The notes below the pieces were generated by a model. The model searched no databases and was not told the origin of the DNA. It was given only the letters and a program-made list of their open reading frames with translations. A stretch of 64,000 nucleotides of DNA from Salinimonas chungwhensis DSM 16280 (lineage in GTDB: Bacteria; Pseudomonadota; Gammaproteobacteria; Enterobacterales; Alteromonadaceae), in the NCBI RefSeq assembly GCF_000378185.1, contig NZ_KB899376.1, positions 152,357 through 216,356 on the forward strand. The letters run 5' to 3'. Positions 21,250 through 31,736 of the stretch are shown one piece after another (the stretch's first letter is position 1; each line of letters begins with the position of its first letter). Position numbers and translations under genes: made by a program.

Positions 21250-22191
21250 ATGAAAGAACAGAGCCCTCCCAAAGTTAGATTTGTGACCGTTGATGCGGAC
21301 CTTGCCGGTCAGCGCATCGACAATTTTTTGCGTACGCAGTTAAAAGGCGTGCCGAAAAGTATGATTTACCGTATTTTGCGAAAAGGTGAAGTGCGGGTAA
21401 ATAAAGGCCGAATCAAACCAGAATATAAATTACAGGCAGATGACATTGTCCGGGTTCCGCCGGTACGGGTTTCCCCGGCCGATGATAAACCCAACCCTAA
21501 ACTTGATAAGGTTGCAAGCCTGGCTGAACAGATCCTGTTTGAGGACGATCGTATCCTGGTTATTAATAAACCTTCAGGTATCGCCGTTCACGGTGGCAGC
21601 GGATTAAGTTTTGGTTTGATTGAAGGGCTTAGAGCGCTTCGCCCTGAAGCAAAATTTATGGAACTGGTTCACCGGCTTGACCGCGATACGTCCGGGTGCA
21701 TTCTCATTGCCAAAAAACGGTCAGCATTAAGGCATATGCACGAACAGCTTCGTGATGGTCAAATGGATAAGCGCTACCAGGCGCTGGTGCAGGGTGAGTG
21801 GCCGGAAAACCGCTTCAAAGTGAAGGCGCCTTTGCAAAAAAATGTACTTCAGTCTGGTGAGCGGCTGGTTAATGTGAACGAGGCCGGTAAACCATCAGAA
21901 ACCCGTTATCGCATTTTATCACAGTTCGCTGGCGCGACATTGGTGGAAGCCTCTCCCATCACCGGGCGCACGCATCAGATTCGTGTGCACTGCCTGCATG
22001 CCGGTCATCCCATAGCATGTGATACTAAGTACGGTGATGCGCAGTTTGATGAAAAGATGCGCAAGCTTGGTCTCAACCGGCTTTTTTTACATGCATCCAG
22101 CATCCGGTTTATACATCCTAAAAGTGGTGAGCCGGTGACATTTACCGCCCCCCTTGATAATCAACTATGTCGGATATTGGACACCTTGTGA
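21250..22191 (+). CDS. rluC: 23S rRNA pseudouridine synthase RluC
   Basis: Makes pseudouridines 955, 2504 and 2580 in 23S rRNA (E. coli numbering). The 313-residue protein has an N-terminal S4 RNA-binding domain (about 18-80, QRIDNFLRTQLKGVPKSMIYR) and the catalytic RluA-family motif HRLDRDTSGC with the nucleophilic Asp. Divergent from rne as in E. coli. Its stop overlaps the next gene's start (TGATG). Confidence 0.95.
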   Translation: MKEQSPPKVRFVTVDADLAGQRIDNFLRTQLKGVPKSMIYRILRKGEVRVNKGRIKPEYKLQADDIVRVPPVRVSPADDKPNPKLDKVASLAEQILFEDDRILVINKPSGIAVHGGSGLSFGLIEGLRALRPEAKFMELVHRLDRDTSGCILIAKKRSALRHMHEQLRDGQMDKRYQALVQGEWPENRFKVKAPLQKNVLQSGERLVNVNEAGKPSETRYRILSQFAGATLVEASPITGRTHQIRVHCLHAGHPIACDTKYGDAQFDEKMRKLGLNRLFLHASSIRFIHPKSGEPVTFTAPLDNQLCRILDTL

Positions 22192-22844
22192 TGAAAGACT
22201 ATCAATTAATTATTTTTGACTGGGATGGCACGTTGATGGATTCGGCGGGCAAGATTGTCAGTTGTATGCAACAGGCCGCTGCTCAATGCGATGTGCCGAT
22301 ACCTGATGCTCATGCGGTGGGAAATATCATTGGGATCAGTTTGCGCCCCGCTATACAAATTTTGTTTAATACCCGGGATGATAAATTAACCGACGCATTA
22401 TTAACCGCGTACAAAGATGCCTATCTGGAAAAGGATGTCACACCCTGTCCGTTGTTTACTGGCACCATGGACATGCTAAACACATTATCAGCTCACAACA
22501 AGACACTGGCGGTGGCTACCGGCAAGGCCCGGCGGGGTCTTGACAGAGCTTGGAAAAATACGCAGACAGGGCATTTTTTTGTTACTTCCCGAACAGCCTG
22601 TGAAGCAGATTCCAAACCGTCGCCGGATATGCTCAGGCAAATCCTCAGCGAGACCGGCTTCAGTGCGCATGACGCGCTCATGGTCGGTGACACAGTTTAC
22701 GACATGCAGATGGCGCAGGAAATCGGCATGGATCGTTTGGCGGTTTCCTACGGGGTGCATGAAAGTGATCGGTTAGCCGCTCATGAACCGGTCGCCATTG
22801 TTGACTCAATCTATCACATGCAGACATTTCTGCTAGGTCAGTGA
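22191..22844 (+). CDS. HAD-superfamily hydrolase (phosphoglycolate phosphatase-like)
   Basis: A 217-residue HAD phosphatase: DWDGTLMDS with the nucleophile and acid Asp10/Asp12, ATGKARRGL (motif II) and VGDTVYDMQMA (motif IV). Substrate unclear; relatives include Gph-like and pyrophosphatase-type hydrolases often found beside rluC. I chose the start at 22191 because it overlaps the rluC stop as TGATG, while 22167 would run into rluC. Convergent with the maf-like gene, overlapping it by 12 bases. Confidence 0.85.
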   Translation: MKDYQLIIFDWDGTLMDSAGKIVSCMQQAAAQCDVPIPDAHAVGNIIGISLRPAIQILFNTRDDKLTDALLTAYKDAYLEKDVTPCPLFTGTMDMLNTLSAHNKTLAVATGKARRGLDRAWKNTQTGHFFVTSRTACEADSKPSPDMLRQILSETGFSAHDALMVGDTVYDMQMAQEIGMDRLAVSYGVHESDRLAAHEPVAIVDSIYHMQTFLLGQ

Positions 22845-23468
22845 CGCACGCTTTTTACTATACGCAGCGGTTGCCTGTTCGAGCAAATCCACATCAAAGT
22901 GGGTGAGTAGATCGCGTAACAGCATCACAGGCAGGCCTATCAGGCTATTGGGATCACGTCCCTCTATACGGTCAAACAAGAGCGCCCCGAGACCTTCACA
23001 TTTAAAGCTGCCTGCGCAATCCAGTGGCCTCTCTGCGCTGACGTACTGACTTATCTGAGCGGGTGTCAATGCCCTGAAGTACACGTTGGTGATTTCATAT
23101 TGAGTGATACAACGCTGTGTTGTGCCATGATAAATACACAGTGCTGTATAAAACGAAACAGTATGCCCCTGGCAAAGCATAAGCTGCTCACAGGCTTTGT
23201 CGATGGAGCCTGGCTTGCCCAGTAAGGTTACGCCTTCATCAGTGGTTACCATCGCGACCTGGTCAGCGCCCAGTGTCAGATAATCAGGGTTGGCATTGCC
23301 CGCTTTTTGCGCTTTTGTTTTAGCCAGTCGCATCGCCAGTTTCTCTGCAGACTCCCCCTTAGCAGGGGTTTCATCTATATCTGGCGCCATGGTTTTTACG
23401 TCAAGGCCCAGTGCGGCAAGTTGCGCCTTACGATATTTGGATGAGGAGGCGAGCAAAAGGGTAGTCAT
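22833..23468 (-). CDS. yceF: Maf-like nucleotide pyrophosphatase (YceF type)
   Basis: A 211-residue member of the Maf/Ham1-like nucleoside triphosphate pyrophosphatases. The YceF subgroup hydrolyses 7-methyl-GTP, presumably to keep modified nucleotides out of nucleic acids. Conserved parts are LLASSSKYRKAQL (N terminus), DIDETP, LGADQV and the GKP loop. I place the start at 23468 (MTTLLLASSS); the upstream extension to 23561 is not family-like. In E. coli yceF also sits between rluC and yceD. Confidence 0.9.
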   Translation of the reverse strand: MTTLLLASSSKYRKAQLAALGLDVKTMAPDIDETPAKGESAEKLAMRLAKTKAQKAGNANPDYLTLGADQVAMVTTDEGVTLLGKPGSIDKACEQLMLCQGHTVSFYTALCIYHGTTQRCITQYEITNVYFRALTPAQISQYVSAERPLDCAGSFKCEGLGALLFDRIEGRDPNSLIGLPVMLLRDLLTHFDVDLLEQATAAYSKKRASLT

Positions 23469-23617
23469 AATTGCTTGTATCTTTTTATGTCGGTCTACTA
23501 GTGTAATTGCTGTACACACCCTTGAAAAGGTACCGAATCGGGTATTCTTTGCCGTCCTCAAATTTTGGCTGATTAACCTTTGACAGTCAGGGGTTGAAGC
23601 TATATTATTCGCGCCCT

Positions 23618-24145
23618 ATGCAGAAAGTGAAATTACCCCATCAAGTCGATCCGGTTAAAAGTGCTGTCAAGCGCTCTGATTATCAGGGCGTAATTGCCAG
23701 TGGTGATATGGAACGTTTACTCGGTGCAGTGGTTAACTGTGATGAGTGGGTGGACGCCGAAGTACAGTTCAAAAAAGACGCGCAGGGTCTTACTGTCTTT
23801 CACGGCCATCTTTCAACACAGGTAACACTTATCTGCCAGCGGTGTAATGGCGAGTTTAATCAACCGCTTAATGTTGATTTTTGTTACAGTCCCGTGCAGG
23901 GGGCCAACGAGATTGACATGTTACCCGAAGCTTACGATCCGGTAGAGGTCGATGACCACGGAAATGTTGATTTGCTTCAACTGTTAGAAGACGAATTGAT
24001 TATCGGCTTACCTATTGTACCCCTTCATGCAGAGGAGGCGTGTCCGATTGGTGAAAAAGATATGACATTTGGAAAAATCGAACCGGAACAAGAGCGACCA
24101 AACCCTTTCGCGGTTTTGAAAGAACTTAAGCGAGACCAGGAGTAA
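23618..24145 (+). CDS. yceD: YceD/DUF177 family protein (23S rRNA accumulation protein)
   Basis: A 175-residue DUF177 protein, co-transcribed with rpmF across bacteria and needed for normal 23S rRNA accumulation. The start MQKVKLPHQVDPVKSAVKR matches E. coli YceD almost exactly, so I use 23618 rather than 23594. It contains the CQRC motif and an acidic C-terminal half. The rpmF ATG lies 4 bp after its stop. Confidence 0.93.
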   Translation: MQKVKLPHQVDPVKSAVKRSDYQGVIASGDMERLLGAVVNCDEWVDAEVQFKKDAQGLTVFHGHLSTQVTLICQRCNGEFNQPLNVDFCYSPVQGANEIDMLPEAYDPVEVDDHGNVDLLQLLEDELIIGLPIVPLHAEEACPIGEKDMTFGKIEPEQERPNPFAVLKELKRDQE

Positions 24146-24148
24146 GTT

Positions 24149-24319
24149 ATGGCCGTACAAAAAAATCGTAAAACGCGCTCTAAGCGCGGTATGCGTCGTT
24201 CACACGATGCGTTGACATGCGAAACTTTGTCTGTTGATTCAACATCAGGTGAGACGCATCGTCGTCATCACGTAACCGCTGATGGTTACTACAAAGGCAA
24301 AAAAGTTATCGAACGCTAA
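24149..24319 (+). CDS. rpmF: 50S ribosomal protein L32
   Basis: A 56-residue protein beginning [20 protein letters not shown] and ending [10 protein letters not shown], which is L32 beyond doubt. It is too short for usual ORF cut-offs. It lies between yceD and plsX in the conserved order. RBS GGAGTAAG overlaps the end of yceD. Confidence 0.98.
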   Translation: MAVQKNRKTRSKRGMRRSHDALTCETLSVDSTSGETHRRHHVTADGYYKGKKVIER

Positions 24320-24340
24320 CCGCGTTCGATAGTTTACATT

Positions 24341-25366
24341 TTGTCAAAGCTAACCATTGCGTTAGATATCATGGGGGGCGATCACGGTCCCCCTGTTATT
24401 CTCTCAGCCTCACTGAGAGCTGTTCAGCAACATCCCCATACCGATTTCATTTTCTGTGGCCGACGAGCCGTAATCGAACCGCAACTGGCTCAGCTCAGTA
24501 GTGAGCAACGTCAACGCGTGCGTATCGAGCATTGTGATGATGTGGTTGAAATGGACGATAAACCGGCTTCTGCGTTGCGGAACAAACAAGACTCCTCCAT
24601 GCGTCGAATTGTAGAATTGGTTGCCGAAGGCAAAGCCGATGCCTGTGTCAGCGCCGGTAATACAGGCGCTTTGTTAGCGCTGGCTTATTATCGTTTAAAG
24701 ACGTTGCAGGGGGTAGACCGTCCCGCACTGGTTTCATTTATGCCTACCGCCGGTCACCACAAAGTGTTGCTGTTAGACTTAGGCGCGAATGTCAATTGCA
24801 CCTCCGATACCCTTTTTCAGTACGCCGTGATGGGCTCAGTGCTGGCAGAAGAAATGATGGGCAAGTCTAATCCACGGGTCGCATTACTCAATGTGGGCGA
24901 AGAAGACATCAAAGGAAATGCACTGGTTAAAATGGCGCATCAGCAACTTAAACAGACGCCGGCACTTAACTATATTGGTTATGTCGAAGGTGATGATATT
25001 TTCACCGACTATGCAGATGTTGTAGTCACAGATGGGTTTACCGGTAATGTGGCACTTAAATCGAGTGAAGGCCTTGCGAAACTTGTCGTGAACGAAGTAA
25101 AACGCCTGTCTGCTGCCAGTTTGTGGACCCGCGCGATGGCCCGAATTGCTCTGCCGCTTCTAAAATCTATTTATAATCGCGTGAACCCCGACCAGTATAA
25201 TGGTGCCAGTCTGATAGGATTGCGCGGCATTGTAGTAAAGAGTCACGGAAACGCGTCGGCCGATGCATTTTATTATGCGATAGTCCAGGCGATGCAAGAA
25301 GCGCAATTACGTGTTCCGGAAAAAATAAAAAGCAAAATAGAAACGGTACTGTTGGAGCAACTTTGA
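24341..25366 (+). CDS. plsX: Phosphate acyltransferase PlsX
   Basis: Converts acyl-ACP to acyl-phosphate, the donor for PlsY in phospholipid synthesis; peripheral membrane enzyme. The 341-residue protein has the N-terminal [11 protein letters not shown] and the [12 protein letters not shown] motif. The start codon is TTG (24341); there is no good ATG that keeps the conserved N terminus, and no strong RBS. It overlaps the fabH start (TTGA). Confidence 0.95.
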   Translation: MSKLTIALDIMGGDHGPPVILSASLRAVQQHPHTDFIFCGRRAVIEPQLAQLSSEQRQRVRIEHCDDVVEMDDKPASALRNKQDSSMRRIVELVAEGKADACVSAGNTGALLALAYYRLKTLQGVDRPALVSFMPTAGHHKVLLLDLGANVNCTSDTLFQYAVMGSVLAEEMMGKSNPRVALLNVGEEDIKGNALVKMAHQQLKQTPALNYIGYVEGDDIFTDYADVVVTDGFTGNVALKSSEGLAKLVVNEVKRLSAASLWTRAMARIALPLLKSIYNRVNPDQYNGASLIGLRGIVVKSHGNASADAFYYAIVQAMQEAQLRVPEKIKSKIETVLLEQL

Positions 25367-26328
25367 GTAAATATTCACGAATTATCGGGACGGGCAGCTA
25401 TTACCCCAGCGAAGTGCGTACCAACGCAGATCTTGAATCCATGGTTGATACCACCGATGAGTGGATTACCGATCGAACAGGAATAAAAGAGCGGCGCATT
25501 ATAGGTGCTGATGAAACGGCCGCGACAATGGGGGTAGAAGCCTCGAGGAAGGCGCTGGATGCCGCTGAATTGCGGCCTTGCGATATTGATATGATAGTGT
25601 GCGCCACGACCAGCGGCCGGTATTCACTTCCCAGCACAGCCTGCGAAATTCAATATCATCTGGGTATCGATGGCATTCCTGCGTTTGATGTTGCCGCTGC
25701 CTGTGCTGGTTGGTGTTATGCATTGAGCGTCGCTGATCAATATATCAAGTCAGGTATGGCTAAGCGAATTTTAGTAGTAGGAACAGACTGCCTGAGTCGC
25801 TTAATCGACCCGGCTGATCGAAGCATGGTTATTTTATTTGGTGATGCAGCGGGTGCAGCTATTATAGAGGCTAGTGACGAACCCGGTATTTTATCTACGC
25901 ATATCCAGGCCGCCGGCTCGTACAAAGATTTATTGTATGTCGGAAATCCAAGCCGGGGTGATGAAAAGTCCGTGCATGAAAACTGGGGCGTGATGAAAGG
26001 CAATGAAGTATTTAAAGTTGCCGTTACTAAACTTTCCGAGTTAGTGGAGCAAACGCTTCAGGCTAATGATATGCAGAAATCAGAGCTGGACTGGCTGGTG
26101 CCTCATCAGGCCAATTTCAGAATCATTAAAGCTACCGCGAAAAAGCTTAATATGCCGCTTAATCAAGTTGTGCTAACACTTGAAAAATACGGTAATACCT
26201 CAGCTGCAACCGTGCCCACTGCGCTGGATACTGCCATCAGGGATGGTCGCATAAGGCGTGGCCAAAATTTACTGCTGGAAGCCTTCGGCGGGGGTTTTGC
26301 CTGGGCTTCAGCGCTGGTACGGTATTGA
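25363..26328 (+). CDS. fabH: 3-oxoacyl-ACP synthase III FabH
   Basis: Condenses acetyl-CoA with malonyl-ACP to start fatty-acid synthesis. The 321-residue protein has the catalytic triad: Cys114 in AAACAGW, His in PHQANFRI (near 247) and Asn in GNTSAAT (near 277). The start is TTG, overlapping the plsX stop by four bases, which implies translational coupling. Confidence 0.96.
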   Translation: MSKYSRIIGTGSYYPSEVRTNADLESMVDTTDEWITDRTGIKERRIIGADETAATMGVEASRKALDAAELRPCDIDMIVCATTSGRYSLPSTACEIQYHLGIDGIPAFDVAAACAGWCYALSVADQYIKSGMAKRILVVGTDCLSRLIDPADRSMVILFGDAAGAAIIEASDEPGILSTHIQAAGSYKDLLYVGNPSRGDEKSVHENWGVMKGNEVFKVAVTKLSELVEQTLQANDMQKSELDWLVPHQANFRIIKATAKKLNMPLNQVVLTLEKYGNTSAATVPTALDTAIRDGRIRRGQNLLLEAFGGGFAWASALVRY

Positions 26329-26364
26329 GCCGCATTGAAGATTATCTAACAATAAGGAACGACT

Positions 26365-27294
26365 ATGACTCGTACAGCCTTTGTCTTTCCCGGTCAGGGA
26401 TCACAGTCTCCGGGTATGCTTGCAGAACTGGCCGATGCTTATCCTCAAACTCTGGATACCTTTCAGGAAGCTTCCGATGCACTTGGCTATGATCTGTGGG
26501 CATTGGTACAAAACGATACTGACGGAAAACTGAATGAAACCCATATCACTCAGCCTGCCTTATTAACCGCCAGTGTTGCCATATTTCGCTTACTAGAGCA
26601 AAAGGGTATTACAGCAGATTACATGGCCGGCCACAGTCTGGGGGAATACTCAGCCCTAGTCTGTGCTGGTGCAATGCGTTTTAGCGAAGCGGTCAGATTG
26701 GTCGAAGCGCGCGGCAAATATATGCAGGCGGCGGTGCCCGCCGGAGCCGGTGCTATGTACGCAATTATCAACCTTGATGACGAGAAGATCGCGGATATTT
26801 GTCAGCAAACAGCCATTGCTACGGGTGAAGTGGTCTCTCCGGTAAACTTTAATTCGCCTGGTCAAGTGGTTATTGCTGGTGAGAAGTCGGCCACGGAACA
26901 GGCTGCAAGTGCATGTAAAGAAGCAGGCGCCAAGCGAGCCTTGCCACTACCGGTAAGCGTTCCTTCCCACTGTGAGTTGATGCGGCCGGCAGCTGACCAA
27001 TTGGAAGAAGCGCTCGCCGCTATTTCGTTGACCGCACCAAAGGCAGCGGTAATAAATAATGTTGATGTGAAAAGTGAGTCTGAGCCTTCCGCTATCAAAG
27101 ATGCGCTTATCAGACAGTTGTATTGTCCGGTACGCTGGACAGATACTATCGTTTATCTGGCCGGGCAGGGGGTTGAAGAAGTACTTGAAATCGGCCCGGG
27201 TAAAGTACTTACCGGATTAATTAAACGTATTGATAAATCACTCAACGCCTCTGCAGTAAATACGCCTTCGGATGTAGCTGAGCGTTCAGCATAA
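26365..27294 (+). CDS. fabD: Malonyl-CoA:ACP transacylase FabD
   Basis: Loads malonyl groups onto acyl carrier protein. 309 residues, with the FPGQGSQ oxyanion region (8-14) and nucleophile Ser91 in GHSLGEYSAL, plus the C-terminal EIGPGKVLTGL. The RBS AAGGAACG precedes the ATG. Part of the fab operon. Confidence 0.97.
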   Translation: MTRTAFVFPGQGSQSPGMLAELADAYPQTLDTFQEASDALGYDLWALVQNDTDGKLNETHITQPALLTASVAIFRLLEQKGITADYMAGHSLGEYSALVCAGAMRFSEAVRLVEARGKYMQAAVPAGAGAMYAIINLDDEKIADICQQTAIATGEVVSPVNFNSPGQVVIAGEKSATEQAASACKEAGAKRALPLPVSVPSHCELMRPAADQLEEALAAISLTAPKAAVINNVDVKSESEPSAIKDALIRQLYCPVRWTDTIVYLAGQGVEEVLEIGPGKVLTGLIKRIDKSLNASAVNTPSDVAERSA

Positions 27295-27304
27295 GGACAA
27301 TAAA

Positions 27305-28045
27305 ATGACACAGTTAGCGTCAAAAATCGCACTGGTAACTGGCGCCAGCCGCGGTATAGGAAAGGCCATTGCACAGCAACTTGCCCAGCAAGGAGCGATA
27401 GTAATCGGTACCGCAACCAGCGAAGCTGGTGCTGAAAATATCAGTACATATCTTGCTGAATTTTCCGGTAGGGGAATGTGCTTGAATGTTACTGATAAAA
27501 CCTCCATTGAAGAAACCTTAACACGCATCAAAGAAGACTTTGGTGGTGTAGACATACTGGTCAATAATGCTGGCATAACCCGTGATAATTTGCTCATGCG
27601 AATGAAAGACGATGAATGGCAGGATATTATCGATACGAACCTGACAGCAATTTTCAGCTTGTCGAAAGCCGTTTTACGGGGCATGATGAAGAAAAAGCAG
27701 GGGCGTATTGTTAATGTCGGCTCAGTGGTGGGCAGTTCTGGCAATCCTGGTCAGGCTAATTACGCCGCTGCAAAAGCGGGTGTAATTGGCTTTAGCAAAT
27801 CTATGGCCAGAGAAGTTGCATCACGCGGAATTACCATCAATGTGGTGGCTCCAGGATTTATTGATACAGACATGACCAAGGCGCTATCCGAGGAGCAAAA
27901 GGAAGCAATTTTTAAAGATATTCCTGCCAACCGTCTCGGTAGTCCGGATGAAATAGCCGCAACTGTTGCTTTTTTAGTCAGTGATGGGGCCGCATATATT
28001 ACCGGTGAAACTATTCACGTGAATGGCGGAATGTACATGAATTAG
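27305..28045 (+). CDS. fabG: 3-oxoacyl-ACP reductase FabG
   Basis: NADPH-dependent reduction of 3-oxoacyl-ACP in each elongation cycle. 246 residues; TGASRGIG (12-19) binds the cofactor, NNAG is at 87-90, and the catalytic Ser140, Tyr153 and Lys157 are in place (YAAAK). Starts 10 bp after fabD. Confidence 0.97.
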   Translation: MTQLASKIALVTGASRGIGKAIAQQLAQQGAIVIGTATSEAGAENISTYLAEFSGRGMCLNVTDKTSIEETLTRIKEDFGGVDILVNNAGITRDNLLMRMKDDEWQDIIDTNLTAIFSLSKAVLRGMMKKKQGRIVNVGSVVGSSGNPGQANYAAAKAGVIGFSKSMAREVASRGITINVVAPGFIDTDMTKALSEEQKEAIFKDIPANRLGSPDEIAATVAFLVSDGAAYITGETIHVNGGMYMN

Positions 28046-28241
28046 TGTGTAGCATACACCGCAAATAGTTGAATAATATACTATTTGTTATGCTATATTG
28101 TTAATAATTTGTTGAATACACTTTGGATTGTTGCTGGTTAGACCAGAAAATTAGTTTAGTCTGGTGCTTGCAAGCGTAGAACTTGCAAAATAAACTAGCG
28201 GCACTTTTTATATCTAGTTACGTTAAGGGAAACCTAGAATT
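28046..28241 (+). promoter_or_regulatory. acpP leader with its own promoter (inferred)
   Basis: A 196-bp AT-rich gap between fabG and acpP, the only large gap inside the fab cluster. It contains a hairpin candidate, ACCAGA with TCTGGT (about 28142-28165). acpP is usually far more abundant than its neighbours and often has its own promoter; that role here is inferred from the gap and the family. Confidence 0.4.
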
Positions 28242-28481
28242 ATGAGTAACATCGAAGAGCGCGTTAAAAAGATTATCGTAGAACAACTGGGCGTTAAAGA
28301 AGAAGAAGTAAAGTCTGAAGCTTCGTTCGTTGACGATCTGGGCGCAGATTCACTTGATACCGTAGAGCTGGTGATGGCGTTGGAAGAAGAGTTCGATACA
28401 GAGATTCCTGACGAAGAAGCAGAAAAGATTACTACTGTTCAGTCAGCTATCGACTACATTAACGCAAACAAAGACGCGTAA
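28242..28481 (+). CDS. acpP: Acyl carrier protein
   Basis: Carrier of growing acyl chains as 4'-phosphopantetheine thioesters. 79 residues, strongly acidic, with the attachment Ser37 in [10 protein letters not shown]. The sequence is nearly that of E. coli AcpP. A perfect terminator follows, so acpP probably gives a short abundant transcript besides readthrough to fabF. Confidence 0.99.
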   Translation: MSNIEERVKKIIVEQLGVKEEEVKSEASFVDDLGADSLDTVELVMALEEEFDTEIPDEEAEKITTVQSAIDYINANKDA

Positions 28482-28495
28482 TAGCAGCACTTAGC

Positions 28496-28520
28496 AAAAC
28501 GGCTCACCATGAGCCGTTTT
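28496..28520 (+). terminator. Terminator between acpP and fabF
   Basis: An 11-bp perfect stem, AAAACGGCTCA (28496-28506) with TGAGCCGTTTT (28510-28520), loop CCA, ending in the T-run. It should cut most transcription after acpP. Confidence 0.85.
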
Positions 28521-28556
28521 CTATTTCCTACCTAGTTCCAATGCGAGGGCTTTTGT

Positions 28557-29795
28557 GTGACAAAACGTCGCGTAGTGGTTACTGGTCTTGGTATGTTGTC
28601 ACCACTGGCTGCGACGGTTGAGCAAACCTGGCAGCGAGTGCTTTCTGGTGAAAGCGGTATCGGTGAAATTAGCCATTTTGATTGCAGTAACTATTCCACT
28701 CGTTTTGCCGGTCAGGTTAATGACTTTGACCCGCAAGAATATATAGAAAAAAAAGAAGCAAAGAAGATGGATCGCTTTATCCAGCTTGGTATAGCAGCTG
28801 GAAAACAGGCGTTAGCTAACTCTGGTTTGACTATCAATAGTGATAATGCACACCGCGTCGGGGTTGCGATAGGTTCAGGTATTGGCGGTCTTCAGCAGAT
28901 TGAACAAAACCACACAAAACTGATGGAGAGTGGCCCCAAACGGGTATCACCGTTTTTTGTGCCATCCACCATTACCAATATGATATCGGGCTTTCTTTCC
29001 ATCATGGAAGGATTAAAAGGTCCTAATCTGAATGTGGTAACGGCTTGTACTACGGGCGTGCACAATCTTGGAATAGCCGCACGTACTATTGCATATGGCG
29101 ATGCGGACGCAATGCTTGCAGGCGGTGCTGAAGCATCTATCACGCCGCTGGGTATTGCCGGTTTTGCTGCCGCGCGGGCGTTATCATCGCGCAATGATGA
29201 CCCACAAGGTGCGTCCCGCCCCTGGGACAAAAGCCGAGATGGTTTTGTGATGGGCGAAGGTGCCGGTGTGGTGATGTTGGAAGAGTACGAATCCGCGAAA
29301 GCCCGGGGGGCAACCATTTATGGTGAATTGATTGGCTTTGGCATGAGTGGTGATGCGTATCATATGACATCTCCACCAGAAGATGGTGAAGGCGCTGCAG
29401 CGTCTATGGTTAATGCATTGCGTGATGCGGCGTTATCACCCGACGAAATTGGCTATATCAATGCGCACGGTACATCAACACCGGCCGGTGATAAAGCCGA
29501 GGTCGCTGCTGTAAAGCAGGTCTTTGGTAAGCACGCTCATTCATTAATGGTGAGTTCTACCAAGTCGATGACCGGTCATTTGTTGGGCGCAGCCGGTTCT
29601 GTTGAGGCGATATTTACAATTTTGGCGCTTAGAGATAAAACCGCGCCGCCCACCATTAATCTGGATGAACCCGATGAGGGTTGTGACCTGGACTTTGTCG
29701 CTCACAAAGCGAAGAAGTTCGAATCAGACTACGCATTATGTAATTCGTTCGGATTTGGCGGCACCAACGGCACATTGATTTTTAGACGTCTGTAA
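28557..29795 (+). CDS. fabF: 3-oxoacyl-ACP synthase II FabF
   Basis: Condensing enzyme of the elongation cycle, important for temperature control of unsaturated fatty acids. 412 residues, with nucleophile Cys164 in TACTTG and the two active-site histidines in [11 protein letters not shown] (near 304) and TGHLLGAAG (near 341). The start is GTG at 28557. A terminator follows. Confidence 0.97.
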   Translation: MTKRRVVVTGLGMLSPLAATVEQTWQRVLSGESGIGEISHFDCSNYSTRFAGQVNDFDPQEYIEKKEAKKMDRFIQLGIAAGKQALANSGLTINSDNAHRVGVAIGSGIGGLQQIEQNHTKLMESGPKRVSPFFVPSTITNMISGFLSIMEGLKGPNLNVVTACTTGVHNLGIAARTIAYGDADAMLAGGAEASITPLGIAGFAAARALSSRNDDPQGASRPWDKSRDGFVMGEGAGVVMLEEYESAKARGATIYGELIGFGMSGDAYHMTSPPEDGEGAAASMVNALRDAALSPDEIGYINAHGTSTPAGDKAEVAAVKQVFGKHAHSLMVSSTKSMTGHLLGAAGSVEAIFTILALRDKTAPPTINLDEPDEGCDLDFVAHKAKKFESDYALCNSFGFGGTNGTLIFRRL

Positions 29796-29799
29796 TTAC

Positions 29800-29826
29800 A
29801 AGGCAACCAGATTGGTTGCCTTTTTT
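29800..29826 (+). terminator. Terminator after fabF
   Basis: AAGGCAACCA (29800-29809) pairs with TGGTTGCCTT (29813-29822) around GAT, followed by more T residues. The pabC-mltG-tmk-holB group therefore probably needs its own promoter in 29827-29918. Confidence 0.88.
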
Positions 29827-29918
29827 CTATACATCCTCTTCAAAGCAGCGCTACCTTCTGCCTACTGTGATTGTTATACTCAACATCGTGAAAATCACAG
29901 ACGATGGAAAGATGAAGC

Positions 29919-30725
29919 GTGCAAACATTTCCACTTAATGATCGGGCTGCCAACTATGGCGATGCCGTCTTTACGACGATGTCGGTGGTGAATGGTCAGG
30001 TCGCGCTGTTCAACCGGCATGTGGAGCGACTTCGTCGGGATGCCAGTAAACTGGGCGTTAAACTTGATACCTGTCAGTTATCCCGGGCAGTTAGTGAGCA
30101 GGCCAGAGTGTTATCATCGGGAACCCTCAAACTTTTGATTAGTGCCGGGCAGGGGGGCCGGGGTTATGCTCGGGATAAGCAGTCGCAGCCTTGTTTATAT
30201 TTCTCACATCACCCGGTCCCATTATTTTACGACAACTGGCGTACTACTGGTATTTCTCTTGCGCTAAGTTCTGTGAAGTTATCCAGACAGCCACTACTGG
30301 CAGGTTTAAAACACTGCAATCGTCTGGAACAGGTGTTGATTAAACAGACAATCCCTGACTACGCCGACGATGTTCTCGTGTGCGATCAATGCGATAATAT
30401 TATTGAAGCCAGTGCTGCAAACCTGTTTTGGCTGAAAAATGATCGATGGTGTACGCCGTCGCTGGCGTATTGTGGTGTCGCAGGTGTAATGCGTGAGTTT
30501 TTATTATCGTTTTTACAGGATCAGGGGCATAAGGTCGAGTGTGGAAATTTCTCTTTGAAGGAAGCCGAACAGGCTTCAGCCATGCTTATCTCCAACGCGT
30601 TAATGCAAATAGTACCAGTACATACCCTGCATGTAAGGCAAAAAATCTCGCTGCCAATCGGGCCGGTAAAGACCTTGCAGGATGAAATAAAAACAGCCTA
30701 TCAGGACGAAATTAATGGGTTTTAA
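29919..30725 (+). CDS. pabC: Aminodeoxychorismate lyase PabC
   Basis: PLP enzyme (class IV aminotransferase fold) that splits 4-amino-4-deoxychorismate to p-aminobenzoate and pyruvate in folate synthesis. 268 residues; NYGDAVFTTM at the N terminus, the PLP lysine in LLAGLKHCNRLEQVL and EASAANLFWL are family-typical. The start is GTG at 29919. It overlaps mltG by 11 bases. Confidence 0.9.
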   Translation: MQTFPLNDRAANYGDAVFTTMSVVNGQVALFNRHVERLRRDASKLGVKLDTCQLSRAVSEQARVLSSGTLKLLISAGQGGRGYARDKQSQPCLYFSHHPVPLFYDNWRTTGISLALSSVKLSRQPLLAGLKHCNRLEQVLIKQTIPDYADDVLVCDQCDNIIEASAANLFWLKNDRWCTPSLAYCGVAGVMREFLLSFLQDQGHKVECGNFSLKEAEQASAMLISNALMQIVPVHTLHVRQKISLPIGPVKTLQDEIKTAYQDEINGF

Positions 30726-31728
30726 GCGTTTTCTTTTAGTTTTAATCATTATCATCCTGGGTATTGCCGTTAGCATCAGTTATTGGCAACAACAGGTGGA
30801 CGAGCCGTTGATACTTAGCAATCCCGTTCTTATAACGATTGATGAGGGAACCACGGGGCACAGTGCTCTGGCCAGACTCAAAGATAAAAAGTTAACAGAC
30901 ATCAGCGATATAAGTGCCAAAATATGGCTCAAGGTTGTTTTTTCCGGTACTCATATACGCGCAGGAACATACCAGTTGCGCCCGGGGATGACGATGCCCG
31001 AAGCTTTTGATACTTTTGCAAGCGGGCCAGAGCATCAGTTCTCAGTAAGTCTCATCGATGGTTTAACATTCTCCCAGTGGCAGACGTTACTGAGCCAGCA
31101 CCCATTCATTGACTACGACCTGACCCCGGAGGTACTGGCGAAACTAAAATCTCGATGGCCCTGGCCGCCGGAGAGTGGCCTTGAGTCGCTTGAGGGATTG
31201 TTTCTGGCTGATACTTATCATTTTACCGCTGATACCAAAGCGTCATCTTTATTAATCCGGGCGATGGATGCTATGCAGGTGTTTTTAAGCGAACGTTGGC
31301 AGTCACGACAGCAGGGGTTGCCTTTGCAAAGTCCTTATTCTGCACTTATTCTGGCCTCTATAATTGAAAAAGAGACTGCAGTGCCTGCCGAACGCGCTGA
31401 AATTGCAGGCGTTTTTGTTAATCGGTTACAGAAGAACATGCGATTACAGACTGATCCAACTGTCATCTACGGTATTGGTGAGGATTATGACGGTAACATT
31501 ACCCGCGCTCACTTGCGGCAGAAGACGGCTTATAACACCTATGTGATAAAAGGACTTCCACCGACACCCATTGCGATGGCCGGACGACCAGCACTTGAAG
31601 CCGCATTACAGCCACAAACCACCGATGCCCTGTATTTTGTTGCCAAAGGAGATGGTTCTCACCAATTTTCGCAGACGTTAGAGCAACACAATGCAGCGGT
31701 GCAAAAGTATCAGCTTAACAACAGGTAG
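30715..31728 (+). CDS. mltG: Endolytic murein transglycosylase MltG
   Basis: Inner-membrane lytic transglycosylase that cleaves nascent glycan strands and helps set their length. 337 residues: one N-terminal membrane helix (about 5-24), LysM-like region, then the YceG domain with the catalytic Glu in LASIIEKET and the QTDPTVIYG and PPTPIAMAG motifs. Sits between pabC and tmk as in E. coli. Confidence 0.94.
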   Translation: MGFKRFLLVLIIIILGIAVSISYWQQQVDEPLILSNPVLITIDEGTTGHSALARLKDKKLTDISDISAKIWLKVVFSGTHIRAGTYQLRPGMTMPEAFDTFASGPEHQFSVSLIDGLTFSQWQTLLSQHPFIDYDLTPEVLAKLKSRWPWPPESGLESLEGLFLADTYHFTADTKASSLLIRAMDAMQVFLSERWQSRQQGLPLQSPYSALILASIIEKETAVPAERAEIAGVFVNRLQKNMRLQTDPTVIYGIGEDYDGNITRAHLRQKTAYNTYVIKGLPPTPIAMAGRPALEAALQPQTTDALYFVAKGDGSHQFSQTLEQHNAAVQKYQLNNR

Positions 31729-31736
31729 GTAGTATT